NCBI GenBank assembly: GCA_031308135.1
Contig: JAHLJT010002630.1
Coordinates: forward strand, 97,136,141-97,200,140
Length of the DNA stretch: 64,000 nucleotides
From: Acheta domesticus
Taxonomy: Eukaryota > Arthropoda > Insecta > Orthoptera > Gryllidae
Reading direction: 5' to 3'
Below, piece after piece: positions 55,233-64,000 of the stretch. Both the position numbers and the translations under genes were made by a program. Positions within the stretch are counted from its first letter, which is position 1, and each line of letters opens with the position of its first letter. The notes below the pieces were generated by a model. That model was not told the DNA's origin. It did no database searches and was given only the letters and a program-made list of their open reading frames with translations.

Positions 55233-55828
55233 AAATCGTTTACTGGCCTGAACTTACCATCTTCTTAACTGTGCTTACAATCACGTACAGGTTAAAGATC
55301 TTTCCTCGGAGAATGCCAAGTTCACTGACCATTCTTGCCTCAAGTCTATCGTTTCTTATTTCGCGCAAGTTTTCAACTCCGTCGTTCGTAGTGGCATGTA
55401 AATGATCCTTGTGAGATTAGACGACTGCGACAGCAGTAACCCTTGCGTTAAAAAATGTGTGAGGGGGTGGCAGTATGCGCTCACAATTTTCCATGAGATG
55501 CACGGAGAAAATGCACACAAACAATCGCCCTTCTGTAAAGCTTGCACAATACATCATCAACTCCAGTCCTACGCAGCCTCCTGCCAAAAATCCATCCCTT
55601 TCACCTTCCTTACGTTCCCCACCCCCCACCCTTATTCTGAACCCTCTTACCCCCTCCTGTGAACCTACTCCCGTTTCTTCCATTCCCACTACCAATGACG
55701 CCTCTATTTCCTCACAACCTGTGACTGCTGGGACACATTACAACCTTCGACCACGCACTCGAGGTAAAAATGGAGTAAATATATAGCAACTACAGTCAGA
55801 TGCAGCAGAAAAACATTCGTGTACGTAC

Positions 55829-56725
55829 TTGCAAAAAATAAAGATATTGCACCGTAATGTTCAATCCCTTTCGCATAAAACTGAGTTTATCGAGGCAGCT
55901 CTACAGAGCGATTTAAATCAAATGGATGTTCTTTGCTTTACAGAACATTGGTTATCTCCTAATGAACTTAGCATTTTCCAAATTCCAAACTTTTACCTCG
56001 CAGGCTATTATTGTAGAAAAAGAGAATCTCATAAAAGTCCTGCATATGGAGGTTCTTGTATTTACGTTAAAAATAATATTGATTCTAACTCCTTGACGGA
56101 ATTCAATGAGTATTCCGTTGAAAATGTTTTTGAAATTTCTGTTGTACATCTTCCTGTGCTAAAAATGATATTGCTTTGCATCTACAGGCCTCCAACAAAG
56201 AGAGCTGCAGATTACATTTTGTTCTTAGAAAAACTAGAGATAACACTAATCAAAGTCATCAATCGCTCTTTTGAATCCATTGTTGTATGTGGAGATTTTA
56301 ACATTGATTTTCTGGTCGAATCTTGCGAGAAAGAGCAGTTTCTTAACTTAATTAATTCCTTCAATTTAGATATTACAATAAAAGTACCTACACGGATCAT
56401 AGTAAATTCAAAGAAGGCAATCGATCAAATTATAATTAACAAAACCACTACTCGACATGAAATTGAAACAAAAGATTTAGGATACAGTGACCACGATGCA
56501 CAAATTCTTACCATTATACGAAATGCGAACAATGACACAATAAATAATACACGTATGAGTAGAGTGTTTTCTAAAAGTAAAATAAAATTATTCATTGATT
56601 ACTTGCTGCAGGAGTCATGGGACGCGGTTTATAATACTATTGATACAAACGATAAATATTATTCTTTTTTTCAACGCTTTCATTTCATTTTAACACTTGC
56701 TTTCCTCTTCAGAAAAGAAAATTAA
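55829..56725 (+). pseudogene. LINE endonuclease domain (EEP fold)
   Basis: 298 codons open: KILHRNVQSLSHKTEF, LCFTEHWLSPNEL, YGGSCIYVKNN, LLCIYRPPTKRAADYI, IVVCGDFNIDFL and LGYSDHDAQIL. These are the conserved motifs (N, E, Y, D/N, SDH) of LINE endonucleases and look catalytically complete, but the frame ends before the reverse transcriptase. Confidence 0.85.
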
Positions 56726-58340
56726 ATATTTCACGCAAAAACAATTCTTGGATAACACAAGGGATTAGAACATCATGTAAAAACAAACGAGTTCTTTCTT
56801 TCATTTCTAAGCATCATAACGTATCTCAAGATTTCCTCCTGTACTTTAAAAAATACAAATCATTGTTAAGAAAAGTCATAAGGCAGGCTAAAATCATGAA
56901 ACACGATCAGGATATTTTGAACTCAAATAACAAAACAAAATCAATGTGGGATATAGTAGAAAATGCGACCAAACCAACTAGAAACCTTGTAGAGAATGTT
57001 GTTTTAAAAGATAACGATAGAGATGTGAACGATCCGACAACAGTAGCTAGTCTCTTTAACCAATACTTTTCGAGAATTGCTGTCGATCTCACTAAGGGTT
57101 TTCAGCCACAAAATTCAACATCTGACGTTTCCCTAAAACTCTTAGACACTATGTTCGTTTCCGAAACCTCTTCCTATGAAATTCTCAAAATAATCGGTAA
57201 ATTAAAAAATAAATATTCGGCCGGTTTAGATGAATTTCCGGATTGTTTGTTAAAGACGTGCGCGCCAGCCATTATACACCCTTTAACTCACATATTTAAT
57301 GCATCCTTATGCACCGGAATTTTTCCAGATATTTTTAAAACAGCTAAGATTAAGCCGCTCTTCCAAAAAGGCAACAAAAATTAAATTCAAAATTATCGGC
57401 CAATTTCTCTTTTGTTAGTTTTTTCAAAAATATTAGAGAGACTTTTTTATGTGCGAATGGAAACCTTTCTCAATAAACACGACGCGTTTTCAAATTGCCA
57501 ACATGGATTCCGGAAATCTAAATCTACGGAAACAGCCATTTTTTCTTTTCTTAAGGATGTTGCCTCATCATTGGATCAAAACGAAGCAACTATTGGAATA
57601 TTTTTAGATCTTTCAAAAGCTTTTGACGTCATTGATCATAACATTTTACTTTCAAAATTATCTTCGTATGGAATCCGTGGTATTGCTCTAGATTGGCTAT
57701 GTTCGTACCTTAAACTACGATCTCAGAGAGTAGAAATGCCTTACTGGAATGATGGAACTTTATGTACACACCTTTCCGGTTCTTTGCCAATTGCACGTGG
57801 AGTCCCGCAAGGATCGATTTTAGGCCCTATTCTCTTCCTATTATACGTAAATGACATGCCCTTAGCGATTCGAAACGGAAGAACAGTTCTCTTTGCGGAT
57901 GATACAAATATTCTTTGCAACAAAGAATCCGTAAATAGTACAATTTTAGACTTTCAAATTGGTTCCGTAATAACAAATTAATAGTAAATGAAAAGAAAAC
58001 TGTTTCAATGCAGTTTTCCATATCAAATAAAAAATTCTGTACTCCATTGAAAATGAACGGTGTGCCATTGACTGATGTTAATGTAACAAAATTTTTAGGT
58101 CTATCAATTCAGTCAAACCTCAAATGGAATACCCACTTAAATGAATTGAACACAAAAATAAGTTCATTGTGCTACGCGTTCAGAATTCTTTCAAATTCCG
58201 TCGGCCTCTACAACACTTTGCCAGAAGACATTAAACGATTAAATTCAATAGAAAAGTTTAAGTCCCAAGTAAAATCTTTTCTGCTGCATAACTGTTTCTA
58301 TACAATTCGAGACTATACCGAGCATCAAAAAGGAAAGTAG
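56726..58340 (+). pseudogene. LINE reverse transcriptase, disrupted
   Basis: The piece 56863-57384 carries the linker before the polymerase (SLFNQYFSRIA, YSAGLDEFPDCLLKTC, IFPDIFKTAKIKPLF). After the stop at 57382 come NYRPISLLLVFSKILER, QHGFRKSKSTETAIF, GIFLDLSKAFDVIDH, GVPQGSILGPILFLLYVND and FADDTNILCN, a complete palm with the FADD catalytic box. A frameshift then leads to LIVNEKKTVSMQFSI and FLGLSIQSNLKW; the tail jumps from RILSNSV to LYNTLPEDIKRLNS, showing a deletion of about 100 codons. Confidence 0.85.
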
Positions 58341-58443
58341 CATTAATTTTAACAATGATAGTTAATGTAATTATTTATCATTTGGACTGTATAATTCTAA
58401 AGAACCTGTAACAAGTATTGTACCACAGTTTCTGGGTTGATGG

Positions 58444-58555
58444 CCCCCATCTCGATCAGGTTTTTCGTCCAGTTTCCCTGATCCTTGAGCAAATGCTGAG
58501 ATGGTCCCTTGTTTTGCTTCTGGACATAAATGTAACTTCATTATTTGTGCACGTC
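58444..58555 (-). repeat. dispersed repeat family C
   Basis: Reverse complement shares AAGTTACATTTATGTCCAGA, AAGCAAAACAAGGG, CATCTCAGCATTT and CTGATCGAGATGGG with 9490-9575. Opposite orientation to the LINE it follows. Confidence 0.7.
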
Positions 58556-59439
58556 TTCTGAATTTCAGTGGGAAATATAGTTATTCAAATTATCGTTTTT
58601 CATATTATCGCGGCAAAAATTATTATTCTTTCATGAAGAACATGAGGGTCCAGGGCAGGAATTTATAGCTAATTTACCTTTGAAAATATATTTTATTATA
58701 TAGGAGCGAATATTTTGACAACAAAACTCGAAAAAAACCTCTCTTTTCTATATTCAAAATTGGACTAGAATATGGTTTAGGATAGAGACCACAGAATTAT
58801 GAAAACGTGCACAAAATTCACTTCTCCCCATAGCTCGTCACGCGCAGTTTTTAACTGTTTTTACGTAAATAAATAAAATAAAATAAAATAAGGGAACTGA
58901 ACTCAGCACATTTTATTGAATCTGGATGACTGACATCGCAATTTTTCACGTGGAAATACATTTGCTCAATGGCAAATCCTCCGTGATTGACCTTGTGATA
59001 CGAGAATGTTTCTGTGGTGAATAGTATATTCTTCAACGAGCGTAGAACGATATGGGTTATTTCACGTAAGGTATGACCCAAAACGCAAAAAATTCCAACC
59101 TCCCGGAAATCACCCGCTATACTCATTGCATTGGCTTAGGGACTTTTGATTACAATTTAAGTTGGAGAAAGCAGGTGCCAACCCCAACTGAAATACCCAA
59201 CGTAATGGAAGTATTGTAGTCAGGGACTTTTCCTTGGCTGGAGACTGGCACACGTGCGTACAAATTAACTTTCTGCCAACCGTTTCAACCCTGCAACACG
59301 TTGTGTTGAGATACAGAGCTCATGCAAGCGAGCAGCATCCCGCACTTGCTCATTTCAAAATAGTTTTCCTTGCGTTTCCAGTGAGTGATTGGTTTCGGAA
59401 GGGAACTTGAATTGTGTTTTCGACTGACATTTGTAAAAT
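58556..59439. other. stretch without a recognised gene
   Basis: Contains an (AAATA)n tract at 58866-58889, possibly the poly-A-like tail of the LINE upstream. Two GGGACTTTT segments (59149, 59223) recur. No gene recognised. Confidence 0.35.
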
Positions 59440-61785
59440 ATGTCTTCAAATTCGAGAAGCAATTCTCCAATTAAGCAGAAAAGGAGGTGGATATTATCGA
59501 GTGGTGAAAGGCAGGTCCTTCTCAACGTTTATAAATACAAGAGCGAGAAAAATTCTCGTAAAGAAGTGCAACTTCCTGAGAGCAGTGTCATTGCCAAAGT
59601 GGCTTTAATCGTTGGGGTAAGCTATTAATTTCACAATAATTATTTACATTTTATTGCATGCCAGAATGTTTTCATGATGAACATGTGTATGTGAATCATA
59701 ATTTTTTAAAATTTGATTTGTACTGTTGTCTTCTCATATAGTTTTTTATTATATAAAGCTTCACTCTTTTTTATACAGACAACGTAATTATTATCCTTTA
59801 TTAGTTGTTATTGTAAATTTCCTTAAAAACATTAAAACTTATTTTAAAGTTATTATGTTTGTATGCTAATGTACAGTAACAACAGTTATAAAGGATAATG
59901 ATTGTGTTGATTATGTATAAAAGAGTGAATCATAATTATTTTATTGAAATATATTACTATATTACAGAGACCTTATACAACTTTGGCAAGTCTTATCAAG
60001 GATTATAAGGTAGGAAAACCTATTAGAACTCCGAACAAGAAGAGGAAGTGGTCACGACCTGTGAGAGATTCAGTTGATGGCTTTTCTAGAAAAGCTATTG
60101 CCAGGTATATTTATCAGGAAGCTGATAATGGTAAGAGATTTTGTATTTAGAGGAATGATGAAGTATGTGACTCACTTTTGAAAGACTTTCCAAGACCAAT
60201 TCATTTTGCAACAGGCAGGAGACTCTCACTTCAAGAGGTATGGCAGTATGTAAAAGAAAATTATGTACTTTCTTATTCAAAGGATTGTGCACAATGTTGT
60301 ACAGAATTATTAAGGAATTGGGTTTAGCATGGAGGAAAGGAGAACCACATATTTGTATTTGTGAGACAAATGAAATTATTGTAAAGAGGTTGTATTTTGT
60401 GGCAGACTAAATGAAAAATAAAAGAAGTGAAAACCCAAAGACTGTAGACGAGACGTGGATCTATATGAATGGTAAAAGAGACAGTTCAAAATGGTTATAT
60501 TACTTATGTGTAAAAATTATGAGAAAACTATCTTTTACAATAGGTTCAACTACATATTCATGGCTTCAACCAGGCACCAGTAAAGGAATAATTAAGAGAC
60601 CAGCAGAAGGAAGGAGGCTAGTTGTGGTTCATGCAGGAACAAGATAAGGTTTTGTACAAGGTACACGTGTTTTGAGTTTTCATGACATTATGTACAAACT
60701 AAGGCATGTATACAAGTTGTGACACTTTGTAGGTGCTGGTCTGATTTTTGCTACTGACCTTGAAAGGGAGCAAGATTATCATGGAGCAATGAACAATTGT
60801 ACTTTTGAATACTGGGTTAAGAAACAACTGATTCCTGGCATTCACAATTTAAGACCACGCATCATTGTCATGGACAATGCTTCTTACCATTCAAGACAGG
60901 TAGAGAGGAATCCAACAACAAAGTGGAATAAGGATCAATTGATTGTAAGCTTCAGAAATGAGATGGAACTATTTTTTACGTAATGAAATAAGTAATGTAA
61001 CCAAAGAAAATTATTTTTTGGAATGGCTGAGCCAGCGAGGAGTGCGAGTGCCAGATGCTGCAAATAAAATCTCACTTGCTGCTTTGGCAAGCCAACATTG
61101 TGGAAGGATGAAAAGGTAAGAGTTTCATATCTGGGCATTAAATATTACATTTCATTATTATTTTGAATTACCTTTCTGTTGCATCATTGTAATAAAATTT
61201 TAAAGTATTACCTTAAACATGTTCAAATATATACATTAACACTTGTGATAAATATATAACTGACCATCAATATGTTGATAAAGGTATGTAGTTGATGACA
61301 TGTTGGCTGCAGAAAGGCACACAGTTTTGAGACTGCCACCATATCATTGCAAATTCAATCCTATTGAATATGTGTGGGGCATTTCAAAAGCGTACTACAA
61401 CAAAACTGTATGAGGAAGGCCAGGGCAAGGAATGGAGAGAACAAAAGCTGTGTGAAATGAGGCAATAAATCAGGTAATGTTTTCAATAAACCACTATAAG
61501 AAAAACAGTAAATATATTCTAACATAATTGTAATTTTTTAAAAAATAGTTACAACAGGAATCTAAAAAATTATGTAATGCCTTTAATAGGTCACACCAGA
61601 AATGTGGAAAAATTCACTGGCACATGCAGAGAAAATTATTGAAGAGTACTATGAAGAAGAGGCAATGGAAGAAGATTATGAACTTGTAATCTAAGTAGTG
61701 CGAGTGGAACTGACACAGCAGAAGAAGGCAGAGAGGAACAAGATCCAATTCCATTAGAGCCAATCCCAGGAACATCTGCAATGTG
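59440..61785 (+). pseudogene. intron-containing DD82E-type (Sailor-like) transposase gene, decayed
   Basis: Homologous along its length to the transposase at 15486-16894 but split by introns. Exon pieces read SPIKQKRRWILSSGERQVLL (59460), GKPIRTPNKKRKWSRPV (60010), LGLAWRKGEPHICICETNE (60320), KTVDETWIYMNG (first Asp 60447), RRLVVVHAGTR (60620), IIVMDNASYHSRQVE (second Asp 60873), GRMKR then YVVDDMLAAERHTVLRLPPY (61290) and HCKFNPIEYVWG (Glu 61366), VTPEMWKNSLAHAEK (61591). Introns with GT-AG ends: 59617-59967, about 60471-60543, about 60660-60731, one from near 61119 to 61286, and about 61474-61590. In-frame stops (for example TAA after HAGTR) and shifts show decay, so a domesticated host gene is unlikely but not excluded. 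No terminal inverted repeats were found. Confidence 0.7.
59759..59932. repeat. inverted repeat (MITE-like) in an intron
   Basis: Left arm from 59759 (TTCACTCTTTTTTATACAGA, ATTATTATCCTTTA) pairs with the right arm ending at 59932 (TAAAGGATAATGATTG, ATGTATAAAAGAGTGAA). Arms are about 50 bp with mismatches and small gaps. It lies wholly inside the first intron of the transposase gene, so it may be part of why that intron exists. Confidence 0.7.
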
Positions 61786-61871
61786 ACAGTCCTGAAAGGG
61801 TTTTCAGAGATTTACCTCACAGAAACAACTTACAGTTTAAGCAACCATCCATTATCGTTGAAGTACATAAA

Positions 61872-62343
61872 GGGCCCCACTGTGCTATGGAAAAGGTATT
61901 GCTTGAATTTACTCGATGGTTAGTTTCTGGTAATTGTAGGCAATTAAATTAATATTTTTACATTACAGTCAAATGTTCCAGCCAGTGTTTCAGTTAGTGT
62001 GTTTGGTTTCAGCCTGGTTGCAAAGTGAAACAAGTAAGTACACATTAATGAGTTTGGAATAGAAGTGATAATTGTGTTACATATTTACATATTACATGTT
62101 ACCTATTACAGATGTGCCCACGAATTAAAAACGTATGTCCCCTTAAAGCAACCACCACAGATAAGTTAATGTGAGAAACTGGGCCACACTGTCCTGCGGA
62201 AAAGGTATGCTTGAATTTATATGATTGTAAGTTTGTGGTAATTGCAGGTTATTAAATTAAAATTAATACTTTACAGTCAATTGTTCCGGCCAGTGTTTAA
62301 GTCTCTCTGTTTGGATCGAGCCTGGTTGCCAAGTAAATCAAGT
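61872..62343 (+). repeat. tandem duplication of an exon-intron-exon block
   Basis: 61872-62041 and 62181-62343 are related copies. Each has GGGCC.CACTGT, GCGGAAAAG or ATGGAAAAG then a GTAT donor, an intron of 72-73 bp ending TTACAG, a 65-bp exon-like piece (61969-62033 and 62277-62341; TCAA.TGTTCC.GCCAGTGTTT at the start) and a GTAAGT or GTGAGT donor. No long open frame, so probably untranslated or non-coding exons. Confidence 0.65.
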
Positions 62344-64000
62344 GAGTATGAATTAATAGATCGATTATGAGCGTCATATCCTGAATGAACTTTAACCTTC
62401 TGAAGTAATCCAAAGAAACTATTTAAGTGTTGAACCATTTAATATACCATTAGTTCATCACTATTGTTTAACCGTTAGTCATTATCTTTTACATCATTTT
62501 CATAATACAGTTAATCATTACTGTTCAGACTTAAGAATTTTTGTTTAGTTGAAGTACAGATGATAAGTGATTTAAATGAATAAACTTTAAAGTTTTGAAA
62601 TGTGAAAGAAACGTACATTACTTTACTAAATGTTTCAGATATACAATAATGGAGTTCTGAAGATGCATAATTTTATTAGATGGTTTGTTGAAATGGAAAT
62701 CAGTTATGTGGTATTAGTGAGTACATATTTCATTATATTATTTGGCTTAATAGAGAGTATTGCTTAATGTTTACGATTGATGCACTATTCTGTTTTGGCT
62801 ATTAATATTTCATTTTAAGTGAATGTTCAATAGTTTTCTACTAATTTTTGTAAATTTTATTGGTTTTTAGGTACATATTATTGTCATGCAATGTTTTGAA
62901 TGCTTTCATGTGAAGCAAATGTTCTTAGCATTCTGGACAATTTGGTTTTCCGTTTGTGTCAGGAGTTTCAAGTAATATAAAAGTTAAGTATCAAGTTTTT
63001 CCTATTACTTGTGGTAACGTTCTTTTTAATTTTCTTTAAAAATTCTTTTCAAGAACATTATTTGCTCGCTACTATTTGCCGAAGGAATTTGTTAAAATAA
63101 ATATTTGTTTTTATAACAATAACATGTCTATTTATTGAATTTATCCGGATTGGACATTAGATACTGCATTAATTTTTCCATGTTGCAGGGTTGCTGTGTT
63201 TCACAGAAGATATTTCATTTTCTAAATAGGATTCAGTTGCATTTTTATGTATATTATTTATATTATTTCATTGATTATGTATTTTTGTTAAATTGTAAAT
63301 CTCTATTATTTTGACTAATGTTCCTACATGCATGCTAGAAATCGACCTTCAGTCATCATCCTGATCGGGAGGATGGGTATGCTATCAATATATATAAAAT
63401 TTTCAAGTAGTTTATTAATTTTTACGGTCAGCAAAATTTCTTAATGCTGATTTTTAATGTTAATTTTTTTAAATTGAATTGAGAATTAACTATATTTTTG
63501 TTCAATTTTTTATATATATGGTAGCATACTTATTCCTTTGTTTTCCCTGTTTTTTCCCGATCGCTTAAGGTAAATGCCGGGATGTTTTGTAATGTTTGTA
63601 AGCCCAGAGGCATTAGGCTCTAAAATTGTTGTAAAACTTCAATAATTGATGTGAATATAATTTGCTGTGGACCATTTGTGTTCAAGAAATTTTAATGACT
63701 GCTTCTTGCAATTTGTCATCAAATCTGATCACCCAAGGTGCATAAGTTTATTCTTTACTGAACCTTCAAATTATATCAAATCATATATCTGATTTATTCT
63801 ATTTTCACAAAATTTCAAACATTTGTCACTTCTGTACAATGGATTTCTTCATTCCCTTGATATGCTTTGATTGTGGTCATATGTTGATGTTATATTCAAA
63901 AAACCATTAGGATTCAAAAACATCTAAGTTCAGTGAAGAATAGTTTCATTTCACTACTTTGTGTATTGTTTGAAAATTAAAGTTATTTTTGAGTATTGCA
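62344..64000. other. AT-rich end of window, no gene recognised
   Basis: One more exon-like piece lies at 62639-62716 (TGTTTCAG before, GTGAGT after). At 63540-63640 the text CCCGATCGCTTAAGG and CCCAGAGGCATTAGGCTC resembles a retrotransposon 3' UTR, without proof. Otherwise AT-rich sequence with no open frames of note. Confidence 0.35.

Larger units (their letters stand above)
55240..58430 (+). mobile_element. dead jockey-like LINE
   Basis: Order: possible ORF1 remnants (KDLSSENAKFTDHSCLKS near 55290; THYNLRPRTRG ending at 55786), endonuclease (55829-56725), linker, reverse transcriptase (57385-57981) and a C-terminal tail ending at 58340. Lesions: a frameshift near 56710, an in-frame stop at 57382-57384, a frameshift near 57955 and an internal deletion in the tail. 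Related in plan to the LINE at 9.4-12.4 kb. The 5' boundary is approximate. Confidence 0.82.

Noticed and set aside
59440..61785. Active domesticated transposase gene
   Set aside because: In-frame stops and frame changes within exons argue for decay, although introns are retained.

Overview
The window reads as nuclear DNA of an animal, most likely an insect or other arthropod with a large, AT-rich, transposon-filled genome. Reasons: coding exons have GT-AG introns, there is a BTB plus C2H2 zinc-finger transcription-factor gene of the insect lola/tramtrack style, and there is a mixture of arthropod-type transposons (Helitron, hAT, Harbinger, piggyBac, Tc1/mariner-IS630, jockey-like and R2-like LINEs). 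The species cannot be fixed from sequence alone. I see no bacterial, organellar, CRISPR or viral genome content.

The one host gene I can reconstruct is on the minus strand from about 29.6 kb down to 6.45 kb. Five coding exons (29614-29444, 25096-24905, 23863-23407, 14593-14456, 7165-6453) join with consistent splice phases (0, 0, 1, 1) into one 1671-nt reading frame of 556 residues: BTB domain, acidic/Ser-rich middle with two SUMO-type motifs, then five C2H2 fingers. Its large introns hold most of the mobile elements in the first 29 kb. A second copy of the zinc-finger exon, in the same orientation with an almost identical linker but different fingers, lies at 44288-43420; the rest of that paralogue is probably beyond the window or not recognisable. 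It ends at a premature-looking stop followed by two decayed fingers. Between the two genes, minus-strand exon-like pieces occur at 33077-33010 and 31365-31288 next to a GC-rich segment near 33.2-33.5 kb.

Layout: 0-6 kb, copies of a dispersed palindrome-ended repeat (family A), hairpins and a Crypton-like recombinase scrap. 6.4-7.2 kb, zinc-finger exon. 7.5-7.9 kb, short Helitron-type element. 9.4-12.4 kb, dead jockey-like LINE. 13.1-13.4 kb, TA-flanked MITE. 14.8-20.4 kb, R2-like LINE copies with a 2.5-kb DD82E (Sailor-like) transposon nested inside. 23.4-29.6 kb, BTB gene 5' coding exons, with family A/B repeats, a CT-rich minisatellite and a hAT MITE in the introns. 29.9 kb, 5S rRNA-like fragment. 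31.5-32.3 kb, piggyBac-type MITE. 34 kb, rearranged LINE scrap. 35.5-36.3 kb, Harbinger MITE nested in a family A copy. 38.2-40.9 kb, hAT element with perfect 8-bp target duplication. 43.3-44.3 kb, second zinc-finger exon. 46.2-47.5 kb, tandem family A copies. 47.5-53.0 kb, nearly complete Helitron. 54.7-58.4 kb, tRNA-like SINE, family A copy and a dead jockey-like LINE. 59.4-62.7 kb, intron-containing relative of the DD82E transposon followed by a duplicated chain of exon-like blocks. The final 1.3 kb shows no gene.

Every transposon coding region here carries stops or frameshifts as read, so all look inactive. The most interesting points are the phase-perfect BTB-ZF gene with a competing splice acceptor that would give a finger-less isoform, the duplicated zinc-finger exon with a conserved linker, the two very different DD82E elements (one intronless, one with at least six introns), and the nested insertions whose target sites can be read directly.
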